Shown here in pieces: positions 35,167-43,811 of a DNA stretch of 64,000 nt. The position numbers and the translations under genes were made by a program. Positions within the stretch are counted from its first letter, which is position 1. The number at the start of each line of letters is the position of its first letter. The notes beneath the pieces are model-generated. The model saw only the letters and a program-made list of their open reading frames with translations. It was not told the origin of the DNA and made no database searches. The stretch comes from Pseudobacteroides sp. (lineage in GTDB: Bacteria; Bacillota; Clostridia; Acetivibrionales; DSM-2933), in assembly GCF_036567765.1 (NCBI RefSeq), contig NZ_DATCTU010000032.1:140657-204656 (forward strand), read 5' to 3'.

Positions 35167-36039
35167 TTATATATTACCCAAATACACGTGGTTCAAATAA
35201 TTGTCTGCAACTTTTTTTGCCGCGAATAGGGTTTCTTTCGGAGTAGGGTTAACATGGGACATTTTATAATTAGGGAAGAATCTTGATAAATGAAGGGGGA
35301 TGTCAGGGGAAATAGACGAAAGCCATTTTGAAAGCCTTTCTATCTCATCCAGAGAGTCATTGAGATCAGGTATAACAAGAGTGGTTACCTCTACATGGCA
35401 GTGCTGTGACGCTAATTCAACGGATTCCTTTACATTGTCCAATATACCTTTGCATATGTCCTTGTAAAAACCTGATGTAAAGGCTTTTACATCTATATTC
35501 ATGGCATCAATAAACGGAAGGATACCCATAAGAGGTTCATGGGAAATAAAACCGTTGGTTACAAGAACGTTGGAGAGTCCTTCTTTTTTGGCAAATACAC
35601 ATGTATCATGAACAAACTCATACCAAATGGAGGGCTCATTATAAGTATAAGCTATACCAATATTTCCTTTTGCTTTTAAAGACATGGCCTTACTGACTAG
35701 AGCCTGAGGGGCTACCGTGGCTGTGTCGGCATCTTGGTGGGCGATGGTCCAGTTTTGGCAGAAAGAGCATTTAAGATTGCAGCCAAAGGAGCCGGCAGAT
35801 AGTATCAGAGACCCTGGATGAAATCTCCTCAAGGGCTTCTTTTCTATGGGGTCTAAAGATAATGATGTAACAAGGCCATAATTTAACGAAAAAAGCTCAC
35901 CGCCAATATTTTTCCTTGCTCGGCAGGCCCCTGTCATCTCAGGTTTAATAATACAGTTATGGGGGCATAAAAAACAGTGGACCTTTGATTCTTCTATTTT
36001 GTTATAATATCTAGCCTGTTTTGCATTATCATAGTTCAT
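35167..36039 (-). CDS. amrS: AmmeMemoRadiSam system radical SAM protein
   Basis: A 290-residue radical SAM enzyme. The N-terminus has an extra four-cysteine segment (CFLCPHNCIIKPEMTGACRA). The radical SAM motif is CNLKCSFCQNW (CxxxCxxC), followed by GIAYTYNEPSIWYEFV and DVKAFTSGFYKDIC, characteristic of the AmrS/PflA-like subgroup. It probably makes a 5'-deoxyadenosyl radical from a [4Fe-4S] cluster and SAM. It overlaps amrA by ATGA. The three-gene AMMECR1-MEMO-radical SAM set is conserved in many anaerobes, yet its reaction is not established. Confidence 0.85.
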   Translation of the reverse strand: MNYDNAKQARYYNKIEESKVHCFLCPHNCIIKPEMTGACRARKNIGGELFSLNYGLVTSLSLDPIEKKPLRRFHPGSLILSAGSFGCNLKCSFCQNWTIAHQDADTATVAPQALVSKAMSLKAKGNIGIAYTYNEPSIWYEFVHDTCVFAKKEGLSNVLVTNGFISHEPLMGILPFIDAMNIDVKAFTSGFYKDICKGILDNVKESVELASQHCHVEVTTLVIPDLNDSLDEIERLSKWLSSISPDIPLHLSRFFPNYKMSHVNPTPKETLFAAKKVADNYLNHVYLGNI

Positions 36040-36545
36040 TTGTGACGTATAACCTCAAACCTTTCAAGTGAAAACTCCGATCGTGGGTTTATTCCAGCTT
36101 TCTGGAGTGCAATGGATACCTGTTCTAAGGGCGTGTCCACCCCTTCCAGATTTGGAAGAAGAAGTCCTGACCTTCTTCCTGAACGCACAATGACGCCGTA
36201 CCTTTTTACATCCAATTGGTCCATAGATTGGATAGGTTCAGGCTCTCTCAGCACATCTACGCTATAAGTAAGGCTATTTAACTCGCGTTCATCCACTTCA
36301 TCAAAACGGGGATCCTGGGTGCCTGAGCTTATTGCATTATAAATAATTTCTTGTGCGATGTTTGGCCTTGTTGGGGAAATAGTACCAATGCATCCGCGGA
36401 GTTCTCCGCCTTTTTTTATAGATACAAATGTACCAGCAGCATTCTGAACCATTTCATCAGGTAATCCATCAGGTACATCTATTATTTTTTTATCACGTAC
36501 ATATGCCTCAAGGGCATTTTTGGCTATGTTTACATAAGGGTCCAT
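36036..36545 (-). CDS. amrA: AmmeMemoRadiSam system protein A (AMMECR1 domain)
   Basis: A 169-residue AMMECR1-domain protein. The diagnostic core GGELRGCIGTISPTRPNIAQ (Leu-Arg-Gly-Cys-Ile-Gly) lies near residue 46, followed by DPRFDEVDERELNSLTYSVD and the C-terminal LLPNLEGVDTPLEQVSIAL. The fold is compatible with nucleotide or RNA binding; no catalytic mechanism is proven. The ATG at 36545 has AGGTG upstream; one at 36566 has none. Overlaps amrS (ATGA). In many relatives AmrA and AmrB are fused; here they are separate genes 68 bases apart. Confidence 0.85.
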   Translation of the reverse strand: MDPYVNIAKNALEAYVRDKKIIDVPDGLPDEMVQNAAGTFVSIKKGGELRGCIGTISPTRPNIAQEIIYNAISSGTQDPRFDEVDERELNSLTYSVDVLREPEPIQSMDQLDVKRYGVIVRSGRRSGLLLPNLEGVDTPLEQVSIALQKAGINPRSEFSLERFEVIRHK

Positions 36546-36613
36546 ATGCTTACACCTGTTCTTCATGTATTTTGTTAATATATTATGTCCAAAACAATAA
36601 TAACTATATTAAA

Positions 36614-37435
36614 TTATGATTTAAACTTTGCAACACAATAGCCTATACCAAAAGGAGCCTCGTAGGAATATACCTGAGGTTTTATCTCAGACCCTTCCAA
36701 AGCTCCAAACATTATAACAAACGAACGTAAACCACATTCAGCAGCACCTTCACAAAGTTTATTATCAATATCTAAAAGACTATCAAATCTAGAAGCTTGT
36801 ATGCTTTCTACGAATAAATTGTCAAATTGACTTCCAAGAGGGCTGGATCCATATGGAGAATTATCATTTACCCTGTGGGAAAGATCGCCGCTGGCAACAA
36901 AAACCACTCTTTCATCAGATTCTTCTACTGCAGAGGATATACAACTGCCGAACTTATGAAGCATGTCCAGTGTAAATCCTGCGATTGAAATATGAACAAG
37001 AGAAAAGTCCTGAAGCTCTTTAGAGATAAAGTACAACGGTACAAGAGCACCATGGTCCAATTCATCGGTTAATCCATATCTGCAAAGGGTTTTATTATCC
37101 AAACCTCCGCAATCTATCCCTTCTTTAGTTGCACAATCGATAATTTTATTTAAAAGCTGGGAATTGTTTTTGAATTCAAGTCCTATATCCTTTCGGCCGA
37201 ATCTTGCAAAATTACCTTTCAGGCTGCTTTTGGTAGATAAGTAGAGATAATCCTGAAAATATGGCCCATGGGGCGTTGTAATTATAACAGTTGTAGGATT
37301 ATCGAGCTTTATCTCACCAGCTGCCTTTTTACATGACTGTAAAGTCGTAATTGCATTTTTCTCTTCGCCCATACCAACCTCCGGTACAATAACCGGCGGG
37401 TGGGGAAATATATAGGAACTTATGATGCTGCCCAT
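36614..37435 (-). CDS. amrB: AmmeMemoRadiSam system protein B (MEMO / class III dioxygenase fold)
   Basis: A 273-residue protein of the MEMO family, which shares the LigB-type class III extradiol dioxygenase fold. Candidate metal ligands are His12 (YIFPHPPV), His55 (ITTPHGPYF), a histidine in ELDHGALVPLYF and one in GDLSHRV. Human MEMO binds iron or copper; enzymatic activity in bacteria is unproven. GGAGG ahead of the ATG overlaps the stop of a short upstream membrane ORF. It leads the amrB-amrA-amrS group, which may form one complex or pathway with the radical SAM partner. Confidence 0.85.
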   Translation of the reverse strand: MGSIISSYIFPHPPVIVPEVGMGEEKNAITTLQSCKKAAGEIKLDNPTTVIITTPHGPYFQDYLYLSTKSSLKGNFARFGRKDIGLEFKNNSQLLNKIIDCATKEGIDCGGLDNKTLCRYGLTDELDHGALVPLYFISKELQDFSLVHISIAGFTLDMLHKFGSCISSAVEESDERVVFVASGDLSHRVNDNSPYGSSPLGSQFDNLFVESIQASRFDSLLDIDNKLCEGAAECGLRSFVIMFGALEGSEIKPQVYSYEAPFGIGYCVAKFKS

Positions 37436-37441
37436 TTGTTA

Positions 37442-37546
37442 TTATCCTCCGATGTTTAATAATGGAGTAACAAGTAATACTACTGATGTTACAAAGAAGA
37501 ATAAAAGCGTAACCAAGGCTATTATTCTTATAGTTTTTCTACTCAA
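37442..37546 (-). CDS. Tiny single-pass membrane protein ahead of amrB
   Basis: A 34-codon frame: SRKTIRIIALVTLLFFF followed by VTSVVLLVTPLLNIGG and TAA. It is a basic N-terminus plus one membrane helix. It starts at a TTG at 37546 (in-frame GTGs at 37555 and 37558 are alternatives), with GTGGTG as a weak ribosome site. Its last codons contain the GGAGG used by amrB, so it is probably cotranscribed. The hydrophobic pattern and clean ending make it a credible small gene; its role is unknown. Confidence 0.5.
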   Translation of the reverse strand: MSRKTIRIIALVTLLFFFVTSVVLLVTPLLNIGG

Positions 37547-37744
37547 CAAAATCACCACGCTTATATTATTTGATTTTTTATATGGATTATATTCCTTCCA
37601 TACCTTATTATTTTATATTAAATTCATAATATTTTAAATATTAAATTTTTCAAAATAGATTTAAGTTTCAATTGCATAAGAAAATTGCCTTAATAGAGGT
37701 TGTGTGGTAATATTATTAAATTAACATAAATAGGATAGATGAAA

Positions 37745-38356
37745 ATGGTTTTAAAAGGATTTCGATTTGGGTTGATACTTCAGTTTGCGATTGGCCCGGT
37801 TTGTATATACGTCTTTAATACGGCAACCAGCGGAGGCTTTTTTCCGGCTGAAGCGGCTGTGCTTGCAGCTACATTAATGGACGCCATATTTGTAACACTT
37901 GCAATAATGGGTGTTGGCTCGCTTCTTGAAAAAGATAGAGTAAAAAAAGGTCTGAAGTACTTTGGTACAGTGGTTCTTGTTTATTTTGGTGTGGGCACCA
38001 TACTTGGGACATTTGGAGTTAAAATAATACCGGCAATAGCGGGAAGCAGTAATTTCTATGATACATCCAATGCATTTATAACCAGCTTTATTTTGACTGC
38101 CTCAAGTCCGCTGTCAATTCTTTTTTGGTCAGGGGTTTTTGCCACAAAATTATCCAGTGAGGGCTACAATAAAAGGGAAATGAAGTTTTTTGGGGTGGGT
38201 GCTGTAATGGCGACCCTGGTTTTCCTAAGCGTATTTGCTTTAATTGTCAGTTTGCTTCATCCGATGATGAATCAAACAGTAGTTGATGTGATGAATGTTT
38301 TGGTAGGGATTATAATCATAGGATTTGGCGTAAAGCTGATATTGAGAAAAGAGTAA
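37745..38356 (+). CDS. LysE-family exporter
   Basis: A 203-residue membrane protein with about six helices, matching LysE/RhtB-type exporters of amino acids and related small molecules. The N-terminus GFRFGLILQFAIGPVCIYVF shows the family GP motif in helix 1; the central SSPLSILFWSGVFA matches the NP-type loop of the second half. The ATG at 37745 lies nine bases after AGGA; one two codons earlier is too close. Transcribed divergently from the amr genes and followed by a terminator. Substrate unknown. Confidence 0.75.
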   Translation: MVLKGFRFGLILQFAIGPVCIYVFNTATSGGFFPAEAAVLAATLMDAIFVTLAIMGVGSLLEKDRVKKGLKYFGTVVLVYFGVGTILGTFGVKIIPAIAGSSNFYDTSNAFITSFILTASSPLSILFWSGVFATKLSSEGYNKREMKFFGVGAVMATLVFLSVFALIVSLLHPMMNQTVVDVMNVLVGIIIIGFGVKLILRKE

Positions 38357-38359
38357 GGA

Positions 38360-38394
38360 AATGCCATCTTGAACAAAATAGTCAGGATGGCATT
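38360..38394. terminator. Terminator between convergent genes
   Basis: A 13-bp stem with one G-U pair (38360-38372 with 38382-38394) and a 9-base loop starts four bases after the LysE stop. It faces the 3' end of the cysteine desulfurase gene. Confidence 0.65.
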
Positions 38395-38436
38395 ATATTT
38401 AAATATGTGGCAAACCAGTTGCTAAAAGACTTCCAA

Positions 38437-39759
38437 CTATTGATTTATATGTTTGAGCAGACCTTGAACCAGTGCGTCTATGTCCTTATGGGTATTGTAA
38501 ATGCCGATTGAAGCCCTAAGAGTACTGTCTACGCCGAAGTACTTCAGTACAGGCTGTGCACAATGGTGTCCGGCTCTAACTGCAATTCCTTCCTGATCCA
38601 AAAGACCAGCCATTTTTGAGGGATCGATGCCTTCAATGATAAAGGACATTACACTGGTCTTATGTGGAGCATTTCCTATGATATGCAATCCGTTAATAGA
38701 TGATAGGGCCTCAGTTGCGTACCTTGTAAGCTCCTGTTCATGGTGTTCGATATTGTACATACCTATGCCTTCTAAATAATCTATGGCTGCCCCTAATCCC
38801 ACAGCATCGGCTATATTTCCGGTACCGGCTTCAAATTTGTAGGGTAGTTCCAAATATACGGTTCTATCAAAATCAACATCCTTTATCATGCCACCTCCGC
38901 CCTGCCAGGGTATCATGTTTTCAAGGAGAGCTTTTTTACCGTATAGAATACCTATACCTGTAGGGCCATAGGCCTTGTGGCCGGATAATGTATAAAAATC
39001 AGCATCCAAATCCTGTACATTTACTCCTAAATGTGGTGCTCCCTGAGCACCGTCCACAAGCACACTTACGCCATGGCTGTGTGCTATATTGATCATTTGT
39101 TTTACAGGATTTATTGTACCTAAAACATTGGAAACCTGGGTTATGGATACCATCCTTGTGCGAGGCGTAAAAAGCTTTTCATACTCCTCAAGAATTATAT
39201 CACCTTTTTTATTTATTGGTATGGGTATGATGCGTGCACCTTTATATTTACAAAGCATTTGCCAGGGTACTATGTTTGAGTGATGCTCCATTTGAGTAAG
39301 CAGGATCTCATCTCCGCGGCCTATAGTCAAATTGCCGTAGGTATTTGCTACAAGATTAATTGCTTCGGTTGTGCCTCTGACAAAAACTACTTCTTCAGGT
39401 GATGAAGCACCAATGAATTTTTGAATCTTTTTCCTTGCGGCCTCATACTCTTCCGTTGCTTCTTTGGCAAGTGTATGGGCTCCGCGATGAACATTTGAAT
39501 TGTTTTCCTTGTAATATCGGCTCAATGATTCGATGACACAATGGGGTTTTTGGGTTGTAGCCGCATTATCCAGCCAAATGAGGCTATGATCGTTAACTTT
39601 TCTTTTAAGAATGGGAAAGTCACTGCGAATTGTGTCAAGTTTCATGCCATAGGATTTATTTGCACAATTGCTTGAGGGAGTCGGGTTCTGGTACTGCTTT
39701 TTAATAAAATAGTAATCAGCATCGTTAAATGTATTAGGGGAATAATTATTCATAATCAT
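38437..39759 (-). CDS. SufS-type cysteine desulfurase with N-terminal extension, encapsulin cargo candidate
   Basis: A 440-residue PLP enzyme of the class II (SufS/CsdA) cysteine desulfurase group, releasing sulfur from cysteine as enzyme persulfide. The PLP lysine is Lys262 in SGHKAYGPTGIG, and the catalytic cysteine is Cys400 in RAGHHCAQP. A hydrophilic 40-residue N-terminal extension, rich in Asn, Tyr and Pro (NNYSPNTFNDADYYFIKK), precedes the usual SufS start (MKLDTIRSDFPIL). Such extensions direct cysteine desulfurases into family 2 encapsulin shells. The gene overlaps the shell gene upstream by 14 bases. No sufU/sufBCD genes are nearby, which argues against a simple Suf role. Confidence 0.85.
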   Translation of the reverse strand: MIMNNYSPNTFNDADYYFIKKQYQNPTPSSNCANKSYGMKLDTIRSDFPILKRKVNDHSLIWLDNAATTQKPHCVIESLSRYYKENNSNVHRGAHTLAKEATEEYEAARKKIQKFIGASSPEEVVFVRGTTEAINLVANTYGNLTIGRGDEILLTQMEHHSNIVPWQMLCKYKGARIIPIPINKKGDIILEEYEKLFTPRTRMVSITQVSNVLGTINPVKQMINIAHSHGVSVLVDGAQGAPHLGVNVQDLDADFYTLSGHKAYGPTGIGILYGKKALLENMIPWQGGGGMIKDVDFDRTVYLELPYKFEAGTGNIADAVGLGAAIDYLEGIGMYNIEHHEQELTRYATEALSSINGLHIIGNAPHKTSVMSFIIEGIDPSKMAGLLDQEGIAVRAGHHCAQPVLKYFGVDSTLRASIGIYNTHKDIDALVQGLLKHINQ

Positions 39760-41170
39760 AGTATTTTCCCACCTCTACATTTTCCAGCATGCCGATGGCG
39801 TCGCTGCTTAAGATGGCAGCAGAGAAATAAAGGCTTAGAATATATGAAGATAAACCCCTCTGGTCTATACCTGCAAATTTAAGAGAAAGGCTGGGTATAT
39901 TGGTCTCATTTGGTATTCCCGGCTGGTGAAGACCGATTACCCCTTGTTCTTTTTCACCAGCCCGGAGCAATAGTATGTTTGTGGTTCCAAGGTAGGAGCT
40001 ATGACAGCACTTTCCATTAACCATAAGCTTATCGCAGGGAACTATGGGTACGCCCCTCCATGTAATGAATGGAGAGCCGTATATATTAACAGTAGGTGGA
40101 GGCACGCCTCTTCTTGTGCATTCTCTGCCGAAGGCTGCTATAGCTTTTGGATGTGCAAGAAAGAAAGCGGGTTTTTTCCAGACTTTAGAAAGCAATTCGT
40201 CCATGTCATCAGGCGTAGGTCCACACTCTTTAGGATGAACCTTCATGGATGGAGAAACATTGCTAATAAGTCCAAAGCCTTTATTATTTATTATTTCCCA
40301 TTCCTGCCTTTCTCTCATTGATTCCATTGTCAGCCTTACCTGCTCATCCAATTGATTTATTGGGCTGTTGAAGATATCCGTAACATTTGAGTTGGTCTTT
40401 AAAATTGTCTGAATTAGGCTCAAAACATACTCTTTTGGTTTCTCTTCATAATCGGGATATGTATGAGGAAGATCACATTCACCCATACTCCCGGATTTTA
40501 TACTGATTAGTTTTTCACTATTTTCATTGACTAATTTCTTTTTTGACAGCCAATATGTTATAGCGTTGTCTATTGATTCGGCTAAGTGAGGATAGTTTTC
40601 CATATGACCTACAAGGGTTTCCTTTTCAAGAGAGAACAGGGTACATGGGGTCAAAGCCTTTATATAAATGGGTCTGCTCGAATTGTTTATAAAAGCATCT
40701 ACATTTGTATAGTCCCCGGCTGACAGGATATCTATATTGAGTTTTTCACCGCTTATACCTTTTGTTGTTACTTCAATTTTTCCGTTTGCAACAATTAAAA
40801 ATTCATTTGATTCAGGGGTTCCCTCACAAATCAGTTTTCCTGCATCAAACTGTTTTTTCTGGAACAGGGAGGATAGTACATCCATTTTATCCATATCCAT
40901 GTTTTGCAGAAATGGTATCTGTGCCATTTGTGAAGGACCTACTCTAAGGTCATTGTTGTCAAAGCTGATCATTTGGGGATAGATATCATGTTTTTTAACT
41001 TTGTTAACTTTGTAAACGCCTGCTTCAACAGGAACCCAGGGCAGGAATTTAAGAAGCCAGCGAGGGGTTATTCCTTCCATCATGGGGATAGATTTTGTAG
41101 AATGAGATAAGTTGCGAGCAGTATTTGGGTTCAGGCTGTGCTGAGTAATTACAGAATTGCTGAAATCCAT
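39746..41170 (-). CDS. Family 2B-type encapsulin shell protein
   Basis: A 474-residue protein. The N-terminal arm carries TPRWLLKFLPWVPVEAGVYK (about 36-55), as in family 2 encapsulin shells. A cyclic-nucleotide-binding-like domain (about 85-205; FDAGKLICEGTPESNEFLIV, LSAGDYTNVDAF) is inserted. The HK97-like shell core follows (about 230-474), with FFLAHPKAIAAFGRECTRRG, PPPTVNIYGSPFITWRGVPI and GLHQPG. This inserted domain defines family 2B. The protein should assemble into an icosahedral compartment around the desulfurase encoded next. Key cNMP-phosphate-binding Arg-Ala residues are not obvious, so the ligand is open. The ATG at 41170 fits GAGGTG; a GTG three codons earlier is possible. Confidence 0.85.
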   Translation of the reverse strand: MDFSNSVITQHSLNPNTARNLSHSTKSIPMMEGITPRWLLKFLPWVPVEAGVYKVNKVKKHDIYPQMISFDNNDLRVGPSQMAQIPFLQNMDMDKMDVLSSLFQKKQFDAGKLICEGTPESNEFLIVANGKIEVTTKGISGEKLNIDILSAGDYTNVDAFINNSSRPIYIKALTPCTLFSLEKETLVGHMENYPHLAESIDNAITYWLSKKKLVNENSEKLISIKSGSMGECDLPHTYPDYEEKPKEYVLSLIQTILKTNSNVTDIFNSPINQLDEQVRLTMESMRERQEWEIINNKGFGLISNVSPSMKVHPKECGPTPDDMDELLSKVWKKPAFFLAHPKAIAAFGRECTRRGVPPPTVNIYGSPFITWRGVPIVPCDKLMVNGKCCHSSYLGTTNILLLRAGEKEQGVIGLHQPGIPNETNIPSLSLKFAGIDQRGLSSYILSLYFSAAILSSDAIGMLENVEVGKYYDYE

Positions 41171-41354
41171 TATTTTCACCTCAATATTATATAATTGATC
41201 AAGAATACATAATTTAATATATGAACTTCAATTATTTAGAGTGCGGGATTAATTAACATAATTTGATGTTGGTGTAAAATCATATAGGTCATTGAATATA
41301 GGACATCTATTAAATATAATATTAAGGTATAACTTTTTTAATGGGGGAAAAACG

Positions 41355-42167
41355 ATGTATTACATATTGGCGGCTGTTTTTTTATTGGGTATCTTATCAT
41401 TGGTATATATGTGGTTTGAAGCAGGAAGCTTGAAGTTAAAAAGAATCAGATTTACAAAAAGCAATAAAGGGCTTAAAATCGTACACCTGACGGATATTCA
41501 TATAAATTTACTGAGGGTCAAAACCGTCAAGATAAAGAAAATAATTGACAAGGAATCGCCTGATCTTATATTGATGTCGGGTGATTATATAACAAGGCAA
41601 TCGGATATTCCCAAATTTATACGCTTTTTAAATGAGATAAAGGGGAATAACAAAGTATGTTTATGCTTCGGTAACCACGATTATGAGGCTTTCTTGCATG
41701 ATAAAAAGGGCGGATTTGATAGATTTGTAAAGGAAGTAGAAATGCAGGGGGTTACCATTCTACATGATGATTCTATAGTTTTTTACAAGGGTGATGTAAA
41801 GTATAATATTATAGGCATTACCGACTATAGGAGGGGAGATCACAACATTGACAAAGCTTTAAGAAACTGTGCTAGGGATGCGAAGCTAAACATCGCAATA
41901 TCCCACAACCCGGACGTGGTGCTTGACATGCCCAGAGGTAAAATTGATTATCTTTTCTGTGGCCATTTTCATGGAGGGCAGATATGGATGCCCTTTGACC
42001 TGGAGTTTAAAGTGCTTAGGAAGGAAAAACTCTGCAAAATGGGTATTAAAAGGGGACTTCACAGGTTAAATGGTGTGGATTTTTACATAAGCAACGGCAT
42101 CGGAAATGTTTTGTTTCCGCTGAGGTTTTTATCAAGACCGGAGATAACAGTATTTCATATGACTTAG
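41355..42167 (+). CDS. Membrane-anchored metallophosphoesterase
   Basis: A 270-residue calcineurin-like phosphoesterase with an N-terminal membrane helix (MYYILAAVFLLGILSLVYMW). Metal-binding motifs occur in order: LTDIHIN, SGDYI, FGNHDYEA, SHNPD and CGHFHGGQ, giving a complete dinuclear site. This layout matches YkuE/YaeI-type phosphodiesterases, some of which act on UDP-sugars or lipids at the membrane. The ATG at 41355 has GGGGGA upstream; an in-frame ATG 21 codons earlier lacks one. It is divergent from the encapsulin gene and ends in a strong terminator. Confidence 0.85.
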   Translation: MYYILAAVFLLGILSLVYMWFEAGSLKLKRIRFTKSNKGLKIVHLTDIHINLLRVKTVKIKKIIDKESPDLILMSGDYITRQSDIPKFIRFLNEIKGNNKVCLCFGNHDYEAFLHDKKGGFDRFVKEVEMQGVTILHDDSIVFYKGDVKYNIIGITDYRRGDHNIDKALRNCARDAKLNIAISHNPDVVLDMPRGKIDYLFCGHFHGGQIWMPFDLEFKVLRKEKLCKMGIKRGLHRLNGVDFYISNGIGNVLFPLRFLSRPEITVFHMT

Positions 42168-42188
42168 AATTAGTATATATATTAACAG

Positions 42189-42227
42189 AAAGCCAGTGTT
42201 TTGGATACTGCCCAAAACACTGGCTTT
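42189..42227. terminator. Bidirectional terminator
   Basis: A 16-bp perfect stem (42189-42204 with 42212-42227) and a 7-base loop lie between the metallophosphoesterase and the convergent pgi gene, with T-rich flanks on both strands. Confidence 0.8.
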
Positions 42228-42253
42228 ATTATGCATTTAAATATGGATTACCC

Positions 42254-43603
42254 TTATTTGAGGCGTGCTTCAAGCTTCTTCTTTTCTTCTTCGTATCCAG
42301 GCTTGCCTAAAAGTGCAAACATATTCTTCTTATATTCTTCAACTCCAGGCTGGTTGAATGGGTTTACTCCCAGGAGATATCCGCTTATACCACAAGCTTT
42401 TTCAAAGAAATAAACCAGGCTTCCGAAGCAATATGCATTGAGTTCGGGCACTGTCAGAATGAGATTGGGAACTCCGCCGTCAGTATGTGCGAGAAGTGTT
42501 CCTTCCATTGCCTTTTTGTTTACGAAATCTACATCCTTGCCTGTAAGGAAATTAAGTCCATCAACGTTAAGGGGATCTTCCTTAACTACAAGGCCTTTCT
42601 TAGGCTTTTCAACGTTTATAACTGTTTCAAAGATGTTTCTCAAGCCATCCTGTATATATTGACCCATTGAATGGAGGTCAGTAGAGAAATCAACCCCGGC
42701 AGGGAAGATACCCTTCTGGTCCTTACCTTCGCTTTCTCCGTAAAGCTGTTTCCACCATTCAGTCATAAAGTGGAGTGATGGTTCATAATTTACTAATATT
42801 TCAATTGTTTTGTTCTTGTTATAAAGTGCATTTCTTACAGCAGCATATTTATAGCAGTCATTCTCCATAACGTTTGTGTTTTTATACAAATCATATGCAG
42901 CAGCAGCACCGGCCATAATTTCATCAATATTTATACCCGCAGCGGCAATAGGCAGAAGTCCAACAGCCGTGAGGACAGAGAATCTTCCTCCTACATCATC
43001 GGGAACAACAAATGTTTCGTATTGCTCTTCAGTAGCAAGCTTCTTTAATGCTCCCTTAGACTTGTCTGTAGTAGCATAAATTCTTTTTCTTGCTCCATCT
43101 TTGCCATACTTTTTCTCCATGTATTCCTTGAAAATTCTGAAGGCCAAGGCAGGCTCTGTGGTTGTACCTGATTTGGATATTACATTTACAGAGATTTCCT
43201 TACCGTCCAACAATTCAAGAAGGTCGGATATGTATGTTGAGCTTATGTTGTTACCTACGAAATATATTTCAGGAGTCTTTCTGATAGACTTTGGCAAGTT
43301 GTTGTAGAATGAGTGGGAGAGAACATCTATTGCAGCTTTTGCACCAAGATATGAACCGCCTATACCGATAACTACAAGGGCGTCGGAGTCAGATTTAATT
43401 TTTTCTGCAGCAGCTTTTATTCTGGAGAATTCTTCCTTATCATAGTTTAATGGAAGATCAACCCATCCCAAAAAGTCGTTTCCAGCCCCTGTTTTGTTAT
43501 GAAGCATTTCATGTGCAGATTGTACAAAAGGGATAAGGTTGGTAACTTCGCTTTCATTAATGAAGCCAATTGCTTTTGAATAATCGAATTGAATTTTTTG
43601 CAT
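42254..43603 (-). CDS. pgi: Glucose-6-phosphate isomerase
   Basis: A 449-residue glycolytic enzyme interconverting glucose-6-phosphate and fructose-6-phosphate, with the length of the compact bacterial form. Sugar-phosphate-binding [13 protein letters not shown] and the early [11 protein letters not shown] loop are present, as are the family patterns [16 protein letters not shown] and the C-terminal [14 protein letters not shown] with its catalytic neighbourhood. AGGAGG precedes the ATG. It supplies the fructose-6-phosphate used by GlmS elsewhere in the window, but it is transcribed separately. Confidence 0.95.
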   Translation of the reverse strand: MQKIQFDYSKAIGFINESEVTNLIPFVQSAHEMLHNKTGAGNDFLGWVDLPLNYDKEEFSRIKAAAEKIKSDSDALVVIGIGGSYLGAKAAIDVLSHSFYNNLPKSIRKTPEIYFVGNNISSTYISDLLELLDGKEISVNVISKSGTTTEPALAFRIFKEYMEKKYGKDGARKRIYATTDKSKGALKKLATEEQYETFVVPDDVGGRFSVLTAVGLLPIAAAGINIDEIMAGAAAAYDLYKNTNVMENDCYKYAAVRNALYNKNKTIEILVNYEPSLHFMTEWWKQLYGESEGKDQKGIFPAGVDFSTDLHSMGQYIQDGLRNIFETVINVEKPKKGLVVKEDPLNVDGLNFLTGKDVDFVNKKAMEGTLLAHTDGGVPNLILTVPELNAYCFGSLVYFFEKACGISGYLLGVNPFNQPGVEEYKKNMFALLGKPGYEEEKKKLEARLK

Positions 43604-43743
43604 TTCTAAACCTCCTGTGTATTTTATTTAATCTTAAATTGATTTTCAATATGTATAATTGTGTTTTACCTATTGATATCAGGCACAATTTATATAGCAT
43701 TATAACAAAATCATTGAACAAAGTCCAATATATATTGAATAAT

Positions 43744-43784
43744 GAGTGCAGAACAAAATCACTTTATAATTTCGTTTTGCACTC
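43744..43784 (-). terminator. Terminator-like hairpin after pheT
   Basis: A 16-bp stem with one wobble and one mismatch (43744-43759 with 43769-43784), 28 bases past the pheT stop. The T-tract on the minus strand is weak (ATTATT). Confidence 0.5.
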
Positions 43785-43811
43785 ATAGATTATTTGTATA
43801 TTTTATATTAA

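Noticed and set aside
37422..37637. A 71-codon plus-strand frame overlapping the amrB start
   Set aside because: It is antisense to the short membrane ORF ahead of amrB and to its ribosome site. The minus-strand reading has a sensible hydrophobic helix and overlap with amrB, so it is preferred.
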